From the NCBI GenBank assembly GCA_028871555.1, contig JAGWNA010000031.1, forward strand, positions 1 to 35,710: a DNA stretch of 35,710 nucleotides, written 5' to 3'. The position numbers and the translations under genes are program-made. The notes under the pieces were generated by a model that ran no database searches, was not told the origin of the DNA, and saw only the letters and a list, made by a program, of their open reading frames with translations. The DNA is from Lysobacteraceae bacterium. Its GTDB lineage: Bacteria > Pseudomonadota > Gammaproteobacteria > Xanthomonadales > Rhodanobacteraceae. Of this stretch, positions 24,361 to 34,636 are shown piece after piece; position 1 is the stretch's first letter; every line of letters starts with the position of its first letter.

Positions 24361-24923
24361 TGCCAGCGTTCCCGCTCGGCGGCGCCGTGGTTCCCGGCGT
24401 GCAGGATGAGGTCGCAGGCTTCGCGCGCCGCGCCCATGCCGCCGGGTCTGGCGGTGGTCCAGTGTGCCTGCTCGAGCACCCACGGGTGGGCATTGGCCGT
24501 CGCCACCGCCAGCCCCGCGATGTGCATGGCGGGCAGATCGGGCAGATCGTCGCCGATGAAGGCCGCCTGTTCGGGCGTGAGCTTCAGTGCGTCCAGCAGT
24601 TCCAGCAGGCAGGCGCGTTTGTCGCGCTGGCCCTGGTAGACGTGGGCGATATCCAGCTCCTCGGCGCGCAGTGCAACCGGGTGGCTGATCCGCGCGCTGA
24701 TGATCGCCACCTTCACGCCATGCGCCTGCAGCCGCTGCAGGCCGAGGCCGTCGTGCACATGGAATACCTTGGCCTCGCGGCCGTCTTCGCCGTACCACAG
24801 GCGGCCGTCGGTCAAGGTGCCGTCCACGTCGAACGCGGCTAGGCGGATCCTGGCGGCGCGGGCGAGGATGTCGGCAGGAAGGTTGGCGAGATAGGGAGAA
24901 TTGGACACGGCTTTGGTGTTCAT
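24357..24923 (-). CDS. kdsC: 3-deoxy-D-manno-octulosonate 8-phosphate phosphatase KdsC
   Basis: 188 residues from ATG 24923 (a TTG 15 bases upstream is in frame). It is a C0-type HAD phosphatase: motif I DVDGTLTDG with the aspartate pair at 32 and 34, the KVFHVHDGLGLQRL segment typical of KdsC, motif II in IISAR, and motif IV GDDLPDLPAM. It removes phosphate from Kdo-8-phosphate in lipid A-core synthesis. It follows kdsD after a 60-bp gap that holds a strong hairpin, and its stop overlaps the lptC start. Confidence 0.96.
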   Translation of the reverse strand: MNTKAVSNSPYLANLPADILARAARIRLAAFDVDGTLTDGRLWYGEDGREAKVFHVHDGLGLQRLQAHGVKVAIISARISHPVALRAEELDIAHVYQGQRDKRACLLELLDALKLTPEQAAFIGDDLPDLPAMHIAGLAVATANAHPWVLEQAHWTTARPGGMGAAREACDLILHAGNHGAAERERWQ

Positions 24924-24956
24924 GGTTTCAGAGCACAAGAGCTAGCTTGCCTGATC

Positions 24957-24984
24957 AGCCTGATTTGTCGAGACAAACCAGGCT
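24957..24984 (-). promoter_or_regulatory. Strong hairpin between kdsD and kdsC
   Basis: AGCCTGATTTGTC (24957-24969) and GACAAACCAGGCT (24972-24984) are 13-base arms with a two-base centre and a single mismatch, which is a G-U wobble in the leftward transcript. The stem begins at the last base of the kdsD stop codon and ends about 33 bases before the kdsC start. No T-run follows, so full termination is not expected; mRNA processing or differential expression is more likely. Confidence 0.6.
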
Positions 24985-25994
24985 CAGACCACGCGGGCGC
25001 GGAGCAGATCGTGAATGTTCAGCGCGCCGACCACGTGCTGTTCGTCATCGACCACCAGCAGCGCATGGATCTGGTGTTTTTCCATCAGCTGCGCCGCTTC
25101 CGCGGCCAGTTTGTCGGCACCGATCGTCTTCGGACCCCGGGTCATCAGTTGCGCTACCGTGGCGCCGCGCAGATCCACGCCCTCGTCATCCAGCGCGCGA
25201 CGCAGGTCGCCATCGGTGAACACGCCGAGCAGGCGCTGTTCGGCATCGACCACGGCGGTCATGCCCAGATGCTTGCGGGTCATCTCGACCAGTGCGACGG
25301 TGAGGCCGGCCTCCGGCGATACCCTGGGCACGTCGTCTCCCGTGTGCATCACGTCGCTGATGTGCAGCAGCAGCCTCCGGCCGAGGCTGCCGGCCGGGTG
25401 CGAGCGGGCGAAATCGTCCGAGGTGAAGCCGCGCGCCTCGAGCAGCGCGATCGCCAGCGCGTCGCCCATGACCAGTGCGGCGGTGGTGCTGGTGGTCGGC
25501 GCCAGACCCAGCGGGCATGCCTCGCTGGAGATACTGCCATCCAGGTGCACATCGGCCTGGGTTGCCAGTGACGAGTGGGGTTTGCCGGTGATGGCGATCA
25601 GCGGAGTGCCCTGACGCTTGATCATCGGCAGGATCAGCAGCAATTCGTCGGTCTCGCCCGAATAGGACAGGGCCAGCACCACGTCCTGCGGCAGGATCAT
25701 CCCCAGATCGCCGTGGCTGGCTTCGCCCGGATGCACGAAGAACGCCGGCGTGCCGGTCGAGGCCAGCGTGGCGGCGATCTTGCGCGCCACATGCCCGGAT
25801 TTGCCCATGCCGCTCACCACCACCCGCCCCTTGCAGGCCAGGATCAGCCGGCAGGCTTCGACGAACTCCCGTCCGATCCGCATTTCCAGCGCGGTGATTG
25901 CCGACGCTTCGGTGGCGATCACCGTGCGTGCGCTGTGCACGACGGCGTCGGGATTCAGCTCGGTGGCGACGTGCGGGACGATGCGTGCGTTCAT
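24984..25994 (-). CDS. kdsD: D-arabinose 5-phosphate isomerase KdsD
   Basis: 336 residues from ATG 25994. The N-terminal SIS sugar-isomerase domain (GRVVVSGMGKSGHVARKIAA; HPGEASHGDLGMI; LSYSGETDELL) is followed by two CBS domains (about residues 210-330, including FTDGDLRRALDD). KdsD converts ribulose 5-phosphate to arabinose 5-phosphate, the first committed step to Kdo. The frame extends 26 codons upstream, but the family start is MNARIVPHV with GAG before it. It is the first gene of the leftward kdsD-kdsC-lptC-lptA-lptB-rpoN series and divergent from ibaG-murA. Confidence 0.95.
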   Translation of the reverse strand: MNARIVPHVATELNPDAVVHSARTVIATEASAITALEMRIGREFVEACRLILACKGRVVVSGMGKSGHVARKIAATLASTGTPAFFVHPGEASHGDLGMILPQDVVLALSYSGETDELLLILPMIKRQGTPLIAITGKPHSSLATQADVHLDGSISSEACPLGLAPTTSTTAALVMGDALAIALLEARGFTSDDFARSHPAGSLGRRLLLHISDVMHTGDDVPRVSPEAGLTVALVEMTRKHLGMTAVVDAEQRLLGVFTDGDLRRALDDEGVDLRGATVAQLMTRGPKTIGADKLAAEAAQLMEKHQIHALLVVDDEQHVVGALNIHDLLRARVV

Positions 25995-26027
25995 GAAGTC
26001 TCGAGTGGAAGCGGAGGACGGTTGACG

Positions 26028-26069
26028 GACCGCAGCGGTCACGAACCCGACCTGAGGACGCCGGTCGGG
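26028..26069. promoter_or_regulatory. Two adjacent inverted repeats between kdsD and ibaG
   Basis: GACCGC-A-GCGGTC (26028-26040) and CCCGACC-N10-GGTCGGG (26046-26069) lie side by side in the divergent intergenic region. Both have perfect arms. They could be operator sites or structured 5' leader of kdsD. No matching regulator can be named. Confidence 0.4.
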
Positions 26070-26209
26070 CATCGTTGTCGTTTCTGCGCCAGAGTATTTC
26101 CATTACCATGGCACATCCGCATTTTAACGTCATAAGTCGACGCCCTGAGTTCAGGAAGGCGCTGAATCCCGGTTTTTGTCGACTTTTGCTCCCATGGACC
26201 GCCCCCCCG

Positions 26210-26452
26210 ATGGACTCAACCAGCATCCAGGCAATGATCGAAAACGGCCTGCCGGGCGCGCGGGTCGAGGTCCAGGGCGCCGATGGCGTGCATTTCGAGG
26301 CGACCGTGATCGCCAGCCAGTTCGCCGGCAAGCTGCCGCTGGCGCGACACCGGCTGGTCTACGCCACCCTGGGCGAACTGATGGGCGGTGCGATCCACGC
26401 GTTGGCGCTGAAGACCCTGACACCCGAGGAAGCCGCGGCGCGCCAAGGGTGA
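26210..26452 (+). CDS. ibaG: BolA family protein IbaG
   Basis: 80 residues from ATG 26210. It is a single BolA domain: MIENGLPGARVEVQG, DGVHFEATVIASQFAGK, and RHRLVYATLGELMGG with the conserved histidine and helix. BolA proteins pair with monothiol glutaredoxins and bind iron-sulfur clusters; IbaG is linked to acid stress. The frame reaches further upstream (26075) but that part is not BolA-like. It is directly upstream of murA, the same order as in E. coli, which supports IbaG over BolA. Confidence 0.93.
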   Translation: MDSTSIQAMIENGLPGARVEVQGADGVHFEATVIASQFAGKLPLARHRLVYATLGELMGGAIHALALKTLTPEEAAARQG

Positions 26453-26468
26453 TCTTCGCTCGAATTGA

Positions 26469-27794
<1,326 letters not shown>

Positions 27795-28014
27795 GTCTGC
27801 CGGGCATGTGCAAGATGCAGGATCCGCGGCGACTTGCCGGCGGCTGAACGACATCCCGCAATGGCAGACGGTGCCCGCGGGCCGGCAACGGCGATGCTGC
27901 AGCGGGGCCGTGGTGCGCAGCTTCACGGTGCGTCTTGGCGCAGCCGCGCGCAAGGGCGCTGGTTGCGGGCCAATGCGCGCGAGCCGGCCCCTGGCCTGTC
28001 GTCGCGACCCCCGG

Positions 28015-28722
28015 CTACGGACGGGTGAAGCTCACCAGCTGCATTTCCATGTTGCCGCCGTCGTGCTGCGACAGTTGCACCGGCAGCGGGTAGCGCGCCG
28101 GCACGTACCACGCGCTGAAACCGCGGTCGGCATCGGTGCGGTCCACCCGCATCGCCTCGAAGCTGCCGGCCGGCACCTTGACGGTTTCCTTGCCGGTCAC
28201 CGCGAAGTGCTGGGTCTGCACTTCCTGCCGCACCGCAACGGGCAGCACGATCTGCCGCTGGCCGTCACGCAGCGCCAGGCCCAATGCCAGCGGCAGGGTA
28301 TTGCGCTCGACCATGCCGGGGCTGGCCGGGTAGGTCTGCGCACCCTTGCCCTCATCGACGGTGACCTGGCTTTTCGGCCAGTCGACCCGCAGCTGGCGCC
28401 GCTTGTTCTTGAGCCCCGTATTGAGCCGGTAGTCGTAGCTGATCGCTTCGGGCAGATCGCCCTTCCAGCGGAAGCTGGAGGATTCCCGGTCGCTGGCGCC
28501 GAGCATGGCGGCCAGCCCCGAGGTGCCCTTGATGTATTTGCTGAAGACCCACTCCCCGTGGCCGCTCGCATGCAGGCGCACGGTGGCCTCGCCCATCGGC
28601 GCACCATCCTGGGAAACCTGGTAGATGGCGGTGAAATCGCCGGGCGGCGCGGCGATCGCGGCAGGCGCACCGAACAATACGGCGAGGGCGAAGAGCGGGG
28701 CGAACGGTGGGCGGATGGTCAT
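28015..28722 (-). CDS. DUF3108 domain-containing exported protein
   Basis: 235 residues with a signal peptide (PLFALAVLFGAPAAIA, cleavage before APPGDF). The rest matches the DUF3108 pattern: DFTAIYQVSQDGAPMGEATVRL, YDYRLNTGLKNKRRQLRVDW, and the C-terminal AWYVPARYPLPVQLSQHDGG. Proteins of this family are periplasmic with beta-rich structure and no known activity. It is the third gene after purM and purN, 36 bp past purN; this neighbourhood is common in gammaproteobacteria but a link to purine synthesis is not established. Confidence 0.88.
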   Translation of the reverse strand: MTIRPPFAPLFALAVLFGAPAAIAAPPGDFTAIYQVSQDGAPMGEATVRLHASGHGEWVFSKYIKGTSGLAAMLGASDRESSSFRWKGDLPEAISYDYRLNTGLKNKRRQLRVDWPKSQVTVDEGKGAQTYPASPGMVERNTLPLALGLALRDGQRQIVLPVAVRQEVQTQHFAVTGKETVKVPAGSFEAMRVDRTDADRGFSAWYVPARYPLPVQLSQHDGGNMEMQLVSFTRP

Positions 28723-28758
28723 GGGTCGAGTCTGCCTGTGTCGGGCTGAACGTAAGGA

Positions 28759-29430
28759 TCACTTGGCTGCGTGCAGGCCTTGCGCGCCCAGTTCGAGCGG
28801 GGCGAGCAACGGCTGGCCATCGAACCGCGGCGCTTGATCGTGCCATTGCAGTCGATGGCTGGCCAGCAAGCCCAGCGCAGCCGGCAGCAGCCGGTGCTCC
28901 TGCAACAGCAGCCGTTGCGCCAGCTGCTGTTCGTCGTCGCCGGGATGGATCGGGACGCGCGCCTGCGCGATCACCGGGCCGCCGTCCAGTTCGGCGGTGA
29001 CGAAGTGAACGCTGGCGCCGTGTTCGCGGTCGCCCGCCGCCAGCGCACGGCGATGCGTGTGCAAACCGCGATATTTCGGCAGCAGCGACGGATGGATGTT
29101 GATCATGCGGCCGATCCACGGTGCCAGCGCCGCGGCGTCGATGATCCGCATGAAACCGGCCAGCACCAGCAGTTCGGCACCGCTGGCGGCGATCCGGGCG
29201 AACAGGTCGAGGTCGAACGCGCGGCGGTCCGGATAACTGCGCGGATCCAGTGCCAGCGTGGGGATGCCGGCCGCTTCGGCCAGCCGCAATGCGCCGGCCG
29301 CGGCCTTGTCGCTGCCCACCAGCACGAAGTCGACCGGCAACTGGCCGCGATCGCGCGCGGCCAGCAGGGCGGCGAGGTTGCTGCCGCGCCCGGAGGCGAG
29401 CACGGCGACGCGTGGGCGCGGCGTGGTCAT
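28759..29430 (-). CDS. purN: Phosphoribosylglycinamide formyltransferase PurN
   Basis: 223 residues. The N-terminal phosphate loop (VAVLASGRGSNLAALL) and the catalytic triad N111, H113 and D149 are in place, within MINIHPSLLPKYRGL and TAELDGGPVI. PurN transfers a formyl group from 10-formyl-tetrahydrofolate to GAR in de novo purine synthesis. It starts 16 bases after the purM stop, so they form one operon. The C-terminal 40 residues (HRLLPAALGLLASHRLQWH onward) are the usual helical tail. Confidence 0.97.
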   Translation of the reverse strand: MTTPRPRVAVLASGRGSNLAALLAARDRGQLPVDFVLVGSDKAAAGALRLAEAAGIPTLALDPRSYPDRRAFDLDLFARIAASGAELLVLAGFMRIIDAAALAPWIGRMINIHPSLLPKYRGLHTHRRALAAGDREHGASVHFVTAELDGGPVIAQARVPIHPGDDEQQLAQRLLLQEHRLLPAALGLLASHRLQWHDQAPRFDGQPLLAPLELGAQGLHAAK

Positions 29431-29446
29431 CGGCGGCGTGCCTGCT

Positions 29447-30493
29447 TCAGCCGATCCGCACGCGCTCGCCGCCGGCTGCCGGCACCACCTCGCCGATCAC
29501 CGAACTGGCCAGGCCGTGTTTCGCCAGCAGCGTGGACGCCGCCGCGACGGCCGCGTGCGGCAGGATCACGGTGAAGCCGATCCCGCAGTTGAACGTGCGC
29601 CACATCTCCTCGCGCGCCACATTGCCCTCGCGCTGCAGCCAGTCGAACACCGGCGGCAGCACGATCTCGGCGGCATCCAGCGCAATGCCAAGGCCGTCGG
29701 GCACCACGCGGATGATGTTTTCCTTCAGGCCGCCTCCGGTGATGTGGGCCAGCCCGTGTACGGGTTCGCTCTGCAGCAGGTCCAATATGGGTTTGACGTA
29801 GATCGTGGTCGGCGCCATCAGCGCGTCGGCCAGCTTCACCCCGCCCAGGTCCAGCTCCAGTCCGCCATTGTCGGGCGTGCAGCCGGCACGTTCGAGAATC
29901 CGCCGGATCAGCGAATAGCCGTTGGAATGCGGGCCGGACGAGGCCACGCCGAGAATCGCGTCGCCGGCGACGATCGCCGTGCCGCCGAGCATCCGCGATT
30001 TTTCCACCGCGCCCACGGTGAAGCCGGCCAAGTCGTATTCGCCCGGCGGGTACATGTCGGGCATCTCGGCGGTCTCGCCGCCGATCAGCGCGCAACCGGC
30101 CAGCTCGCAGCCTTTCGCGATGCCGCCGACCACCGCCACGGTAGTGTCCACGTCCAGCTTGCCGGTGGCGAAGTAGTCGAGGAAGAACAACGGTTCGGCG
30201 CCCTGCACCAGCACGTCGTTGACGCACATGCCGACCAGGTCGATGCCGATCGTGTCGTGCCGGTTCAGCTGTTGCGCCAGCTTCAGCTTGGTACCGACGC
30301 CGTCGGTGCCGGAGACCAGTACCGGCTCCCGGTAGCGTCCGGAGAGGTCGAACAGGCCGCCGAAGCCGCCCAGACCGCCCATCACCTCGGGGCGGAACGT
30401 GCGTTTGACCAGTGGCTTGATGCGTTCGACCACGGCATTGCCGGCATCAATATCGACGCCGGCGGCGCGGTAGGTGAGGGCGTCGTCAGACAT
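29447..30493 (-). CDS. purM: Phosphoribosylformylglycinamidine cyclo-ligase PurM
   Basis: 348 residues from ATG 30493; the frame extends 67 codons upstream through intergenic sequence. AIR synthetase landmarks: [53 protein letters not shown] (in two parts), [11 protein letters not shown], and [11 protein letters not shown]. It closes FGAM to AIR with ATP in purine synthesis. It is the first gene of purM-purN-DUF3108 and is divergent from the DUF2066 gene, an arrangement shared by many gammaproteobacteria. Confidence 0.97.
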   Translation of the reverse strand: MSDDALTYRAAGVDIDAGNAVVERIKPLVKRTFRPEVMGGLGGFGGLFDLSGRYREPVLVSGTDGVGTKLKLAQQLNRHDTIGIDLVGMCVNDVLVQGAEPLFFLDYFATGKLDVDTTVAVVGGIAKGCELAGCALIGGETAEMPDMYPPGEYDLAGFTVGAVEKSRMLGGTAIVAGDAILGVASSGPHSNGYSLIRRILERAGCTPDNGGLELDLGGVKLADALMAPTTIYVKPILDLLQSEPVHGLAHITGGGLKENIIRVVPDGLGIALDAAEIVLPPVFDWLQREGNVAREEMWRTFNCGIGFTVILPHAAVAAASTLLAKHGLASSVIGEVVPAAGGERVRIG

Positions 30494-30665
30494 GGCGCGG
30501 ACCGGTAAGGCAGAAACATGCAAGTCTAGCAGCCTGTCGAACCATGGCGGCCGGATCGATGCGGCCCGGCGCGGTCCGGATCCGGCGTCGGGCGACGCTG
30601 GCATGGACGCTGGGGGCGCGATTGGGCAGACTTCCCGCAGCGTCCCTTCCAAGATACCCGTGCCC

Positions 30666-31646
30666 ATGCGCCTGTCACGCCTGCTGATCGCCACCTTGTT
30701 GCTGGGTTTTGCCGTGCTGCCGCGCTTGCGCGCGCAGGACCCGGGCTCGCCGTATTCGGTCGTTGTGCCGGTCGCCGATACCAGCGATGCCGTGCGCGAT
30801 CAGGCTTTTTCAAGCGCGCTCGCCCAGGTGCTGGCACGGGTTGCCGGGGGGCAGGATCTGCGCAGCAACGCCGGTTATGCCGATGCGCTCGCCAACGCCG
30901 GTTCGATCGTGCGGAAGTTTCAGTACCAGCGTGCCGCCGGCGGCCTCACTGTGCAGGTGAACTTCGAGCCCGGCACGGTGCGCCGGCTGATCGCCAAGCT
31001 GGGTGTGGCGAGCGCCGGCATCAAGCCGCCGGTGTTGTTGCTGGTGCAGGGCGCGGACGGCAAGCTGTTCGACCAGTCCGCGCTGGCCGGTCTGGCCGCC
31101 GCAGCGAACGCACGCGGCACCAACGTGGCGTATCCGGATGCGACGAGCCCGCCGGATCCGGCCAAAGTGGTTGCCGCCGATCCCGCCACGCTGGCCGCGA
31201 TCAACCAGCACTACCATACCGGCCTGGTGCTGTCGGGCCGGTTGCATGACGGCAGCGCCGACTGGACGCTGATCTCCGGCGGTCAGTCGCAGCACTGGAG
31301 CAGCACGGGAGCGACCGAGGACGCGCTGCTGGCGGCCGCCGGCGACAGCATGGCCGATCGCATCGGCAGGCAGCTCAACGTGATCGGCACGGCTGTCAGC
31401 GACGGCAAGCTGTGGGTGGGCGGGCTGGCCTCGGCGATGGATTACGCGAGCCTGCTGTCCACCCTGCGCGCCGATCCGGCCGTACAGGAGGTGACCACGC
31501 TGGGTGCGCAGGATGACGGCGTGCTGCTGTACGTCAAGGCGTCCATGCCGCTGAGCGGCCTGGCCGCGAATCTGGCTGCCGGCGGCCACCTGCTGCAGGG
31601 CGAGGCGCATCAAGGCGCCGATGCGAGCCTGCGTTGGCTGCATTGA
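30666..31646 (+). CDS. DUF2066 domain-containing exported protein
   Basis: 326 residues from ATG 30666. A signal peptide ([19 protein letters not shown]) is followed by the DUF2066 pattern: [32 protein letters not shown], then [15 protein letters not shown] and [13 protein letters not shown]. The C-terminal half has [12 protein letters not shown] and an Ala/Leu-rich region. Function is unknown; members sit next to purM, an AI-2E permease and hda in many gammaproteobacteria, as here. The frame continues upstream of the ATG but is not signal-like. No clear ribosome-binding site is seen. Confidence 0.87.
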   Translation: MRLSRLLIATLLLGFAVLPRLRAQDPGSPYSVVVPVADTSDAVRDQAFSSALAQVLARVAGGQDLRSNAGYADALANAGSIVRKFQYQRAAGGLTVQVNFEPGTVRRLIAKLGVASAGIKPPVLLLVQGADGKLFDQSALAGLAAAANARGTNVAYPDATSPPDPAKVVAADPATLAAINQHYHTGLVLSGRLHDGSADWTLISGGQSQHWSSTGATEDALLAAAGDSMADRIGRQLNVIGTAVSDGKLWVGGLASAMDYASLLSTLRADPAVQEVTTLGAQDDGVLLYVKASMPLSGLAANLAAGGHLLQGEAHQGADASLRWLH

Positions 31647-31767
31647 TACCGCCTGCAGGCATATCGATGCCGGCGCGCGGCGGCGGGCGGCACGCCACGT
31701 TTTCGATGAAAGTCGTCGACATCCGCCGACCCGAGTCCAGACCCCCGGCATTGCGGTGAACACGCCC

Positions 31768-32922
31768 ATGACGCACGACAACACACGTCGCTGGCAGATG
31801 CTCGCCATCGTGGCGGTCATCGGTTACCTGGTCTGGCTGCTGGCGCCGGTGTTGATGCCGTTCGTGCTGGCCGGCATGCTGGCTTACCTGGGCGATCCGC
31901 TGGCCGACCGGCTGGAGCGGCTGGGGTTGGGTCGCACGTGGGCGGCCAGCATCGTTTTCCTGGTATTTCTGCTGGGGCTGGCCGGGGTGCTGCTGCTGCT
32001 GATCCCGCTGATTTCGCGGCAGGTCGAAAACCTGGTCGCGAGCCTGCCGCGTTACGCACAGTGGGCGCAGCACACGGCCTGGCCGTGGGTGCAGACCACC
32101 TTGCACCTGGACCCGCGCATGTTCGACAGCGATCGCCTGCTGGCCGCGATCAAGGCGCACCTTGCCTCGATCGGCGGGGTCGCCACGGTGGTGCTGGGCA
32201 AGGTGTCCCGTTCCGGGCTGGGCATCGTGCTGTGGCTGACCAATCTGGTGCTGATTCCGGTGGTGGCTTTCTATCTGCTGCGCGACTGGGATCGGTTGGT
32301 GGCCGCCATCGACCGCATGCTGCCGCGCGCGATCCAGCCGACCGTCGCGCGGTTGGCGCGCGAATCGGACAAGGTGCTGGGCGCGTTCGTGCGTGGCCAG
32401 TTGCTGGTGATGCTGGCGCTGGGCGTGTTCTACGGTGCCGGCCTGTCGCTGGTCGGATTGTCGGTCGGCCTGCTGATCGGCCTGATCGCCGGCCTGCTCA
32501 GTTTCGTGCCGTATCTGGGTTTCATCGTCGGCTTCGGCGCAGCGGTGATCGCGGTGCTGGTGCAGTACGGCGACTGGACGCATCTGCTGACCGTCTGCGG
32601 CGTGTTCGCGATCGGCCAGCTGCTGGAAGGTTACGTGCTGGTGCCCAAGCTGGTCGGCGACAAGATCGGCCTGCACCCGGTGGCGGTGATTTTCGCGGTG
32701 CTGGCCGGCGGCTATCTGTTCGGTTTCCTGGGCGTGCTGCTGGCGCTGCCGGCCGCCTCGATGATCATGGTGCTGCTGCGCCACGTGCTGGAGCAGTATC
32801 GGCAAAGCGAGCTGTATACCGATACCGGAGTGCCACCGCCTGCGCCGGATCCTGACGGCGACGCGCAAGGCGCGACCGCGGCGCAGGCGACAGCGCCGCC
32901 GGTCGACCGCGACGCGCCATGA
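31768..32922 (+). CDS. AI-2E family (PerM-like) membrane transporter
   Basis: 384 residues from ATG 31768. About eight membrane helices: two near the N-terminus (MLAIVAVIGYLVWLLAPVLM, FVLAGMLAYLGDPLADRL), one at residues 55-80, and a C-terminal block from about 150 to 350. Family marks include DRLERLGL, LVLIPVVAFYLLRDWD, the GLLIGLIAGLLSFVPYLGF stretch, and LEGYVLVPKLVGDKIGLHP. Despite the name, most members are not AI-2 exporters; PerM in E. coli is of unclear function, and others are Na+/H+ antiporters. Its stop overlaps the hda start by four bases (ATGA). The tail is Asp/Pro/Ala-rich. Confidence 0.93.
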   Translation: MTHDNTRRWQMLAIVAVIGYLVWLLAPVLMPFVLAGMLAYLGDPLADRLERLGLGRTWAASIVFLVFLLGLAGVLLLLIPLISRQVENLVASLPRYAQWAQHTAWPWVQTTLHLDPRMFDSDRLLAAIKAHLASIGGVATVVLGKVSRSGLGIVLWLTNLVLIPVVAFYLLRDWDRLVAAIDRMLPRAIQPTVARLARESDKVLGAFVRGQLLVMLALGVFYGAGLSLVGLSVGLLIGLIAGLLSFVPYLGFIVGFGAAVIAVLVQYGDWTHLLTVCGVFAIGQLLEGYVLVPKLVGDKIGLHPVAVIFAVLAGGYLFGFLGVLLALPAASMIMVLLRHVLEQYRQSELYTDTGVPPPAPDPDGDAQGATAAQATAPPVDRDAP

Positions 32923-33626
32923 TTGCGCAGTTGCCACTGGCCCTGCGCTGGCCACGCCGCCAGCGCTTCGAGCATTTCCATGCCGGCGGCAACGCCGCCG
33001 CATTGGCCGCGGTGCAGATGCTGGCGCGTGAACCGGGGGCCGCCTGGGTTTATCTGCACGGCCCGGCCGGCAGCGGCCGCAGCCATCTGCTGATGGCTGC
33101 GTGCCAGGCCGCGGCGGCCGCGGGACGTCGCGTGCAATACCTGCCGCTGGCGACGCTGGGCGATGGTGCGGCGGTGCTGCGCGGCGCGGCCGGCAGCGAA
33201 TTGCTGGCGCTGGACGATCTGGGCGTCATCGCCGGCAACCGCGGGGCCGAGCACGCGCTGTTCGATCTCTACAACCGCACTCGCGCCGAAGGCAGCGCCA
33301 TGCTGTTCGCCGCCGATACCATGCCGACCCGGCTCGGCCTCGAATTGCCCGACCTGCGTTCGCGCCTCGGCGCCTGTGCCCAGTTCGCACTCAAGCTGCC
33401 GGATGACGGCGAGCGCCGCGCCGTGCTGAAGGCGCAGGCTGCCGCGCGCGGCATCGAACTGGACGACAGCGTGCTGGACTGGCTGTTCACCCGCTACGCC
33501 CGTGACCTTGGCGCGCTGCTGGATCTGCTCGACAAACTGGATGTGGCGTCGCTGGCGGCGCAGCGGAGGATCACCATTCCGTTCCTGCGCGGATTCCTGC
33601 GCGAGGAGGGGGCGGAATCGGGCTGA
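32919..33626 (+). CDS. hda: DnaA regulatory inactivator Hda
   Basis: 235 residues; ATG 32919 overlaps the upstream stop as ATGA. The N-terminus has the clamp-binding motif QLPLAL (residues 4-9), then a DnaA-like AAA+ domain: P-loop GPAGSGRS (48-55, with Arg in place of the usual Lys, also true of E. coli Hda), Walker B LLALDDLGVI, and sensor/arginine-finger region LRSRLG. Hda with the sliding clamp stimulates ATP hydrolysis by DnaA after initiation. Context (DUF2066, AI-2E permease, purMN) agrees. Confidence 0.94.
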   Translation: MIAQLPLALRWPRRQRFEHFHAGGNAAALAAVQMLAREPGAAWVYLHGPAGSGRSHLLMAACQAAAAAGRRVQYLPLATLGDGAAVLRGAAGSELLALDDLGVIAGNRGAEHALFDLYNRTRAEGSAMLFAADTMPTRLGLELPDLRSRLGACAQFALKLPDDGERRAVLKAQAAARGIELDDSVLDWLFTRYARDLGALLDLLDKLDVASLAAQRRITIPFLRGFLREEGAESG

Positions 33627-33696
33627 GTCGGCGCGGGTTGTGCGGCATTCTCATGCGGCGCAGGCTCCCTCGCCGCTTCAATCGGACCGGCAAGGC

Positions 33697-34500
33697 TCAG
33701 GCACCGAGCAGCGCCGGGGTGGCCTGCTGGCCGATCGCGGTAACCATCGCCTTGGTCACGGCCAGGTTGCCGGCGACGAGGTTGCCGCTCTCGGGGATGC
33801 CGTCGCGGCCGGCGAAGTCGCAGTAGCGGCCGCCGGCTTCGTGCACCAGCAGCACGCCGGCGGCCATGTCCCACGGCTTCAGGCCGATCTCGAAATAGCC
33901 GTCCAGACGTCCGGCGGCGACGTAGGCCAGGTCCAGCGCGGCGGAGCCGGTGCGGCGGATGTCCTCGGCCTGGCCGAGGATCGCGCGGGTCATGTCCAGT
34001 TGCGGGGTCAGGTGTTCGCGCTGGCGGTACGGGAAGCCGGTGGCGATCATCGCGCCGTCGAGGTTCTCGCGCCTGGAAACGCGCAGGCGGCGGTCGTTCA
34101 TGTAGGCGCCGTCGCCCTTGCTGGCGGTGTACAGCTCGTCGCGCAGCGGGTCGAAGATCACGCCATGGACCGGCTCGCCCTTGTCGAGCAGGGCGATCGA
34201 GACGCAGAAAAACGGGATGCCGCGCAGGTAGTTGTGGGTGCCGTCCAGCGGATCGATCACCCATACCAGCGGACCCTTGCCGGCGCTGCCGCCTTCCTCG
34301 CCGAGGAAAGCATGGGTGGGGTAGGCGCGGCGCAGCTCCTTGACGATCTCCGCCTCGGCCAGCTTGTCCACTTCGGAGACGAAGTCCATGCGCTGCTTTT
34401 CGACGATGTTGAGCCCGTCGATGCGGTTCATGTAACGCAGGATGATGTTGCCTGCTGAGCGCGCGGCGCGCGCCGCGATCGTGACGGCGGGTCTGGACAT
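33697..34500 (-). CDS. suhB: Inositol monophosphatase family protein SuhB
   Basis: 267 residues from ATG 34500. Metal-binding motifs of the family are intact: GEEGG (E68, E69), WVIDPLDGTHNYLRG (D83, D86, G87, T88), and KPWDMAAGVLLVHEAGG near the C-terminus. SuhB hydrolyses inositol-1-phosphate in vitro and, in E. coli, also joins rRNA antitermination complexes. It is convergent with hda and divergent from trmJ. The frame runs 25 codons further upstream but the family start is MSRPAVTIAARA. Confidence 0.95.
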   Translation of the reverse strand: MSRPAVTIAARAARSAGNIILRYMNRIDGLNIVEKQRMDFVSEVDKLAEAEIVKELRRAYPTHAFLGEEGGSAGKGPLVWVIDPLDGTHNYLRGIPFFCVSIALLDKGEPVHGVIFDPLRDELYTASKGDGAYMNDRRLRVSRRENLDGAMIATGFPYRQREHLTPQLDMTRAILGQAEDIRRTGSAALDLAYVAAGRLDGYFEIGLKPWDMAAGVLLVHEAGGRYCDFAGRDGIPESGNLVAGNLAVTKAMVTAIGQQATPALLGA

Positions 34501-34537
34501 GGCTTCGACTTTCAAAAGAGCGGGGTTGCGGCCGGCG

Positions 34538-34543
34538 ATTCTA
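34538..34543 (-). promoter_or_regulatory. Possible -10 box for suhB
   Basis: On the minus strand TAGAAT matches the -10 consensus at 5 of 6 positions, 38-43 bases upstream of the suhB start. No good -35 box is seen at 16-18 bp, so this is only suggestive. Confidence 0.3.
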
Positions 34544-34636
34544 GCAGAGGCGCGGGTACGGGGCGGAGTCCCCACCCAGGGAAGGCGATGCGGCTATCCA
34601 TTATGCTTGCCGATCCCTGCCGGCCGCATGTGATCC

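Noticed and set aside
32919..33626. P-loop Lys to Arg change in Hda as a loss of function
   Set aside because: As I recall, E. coli Hda has the same GRSHLL form, so this is a family trait and not a defect.
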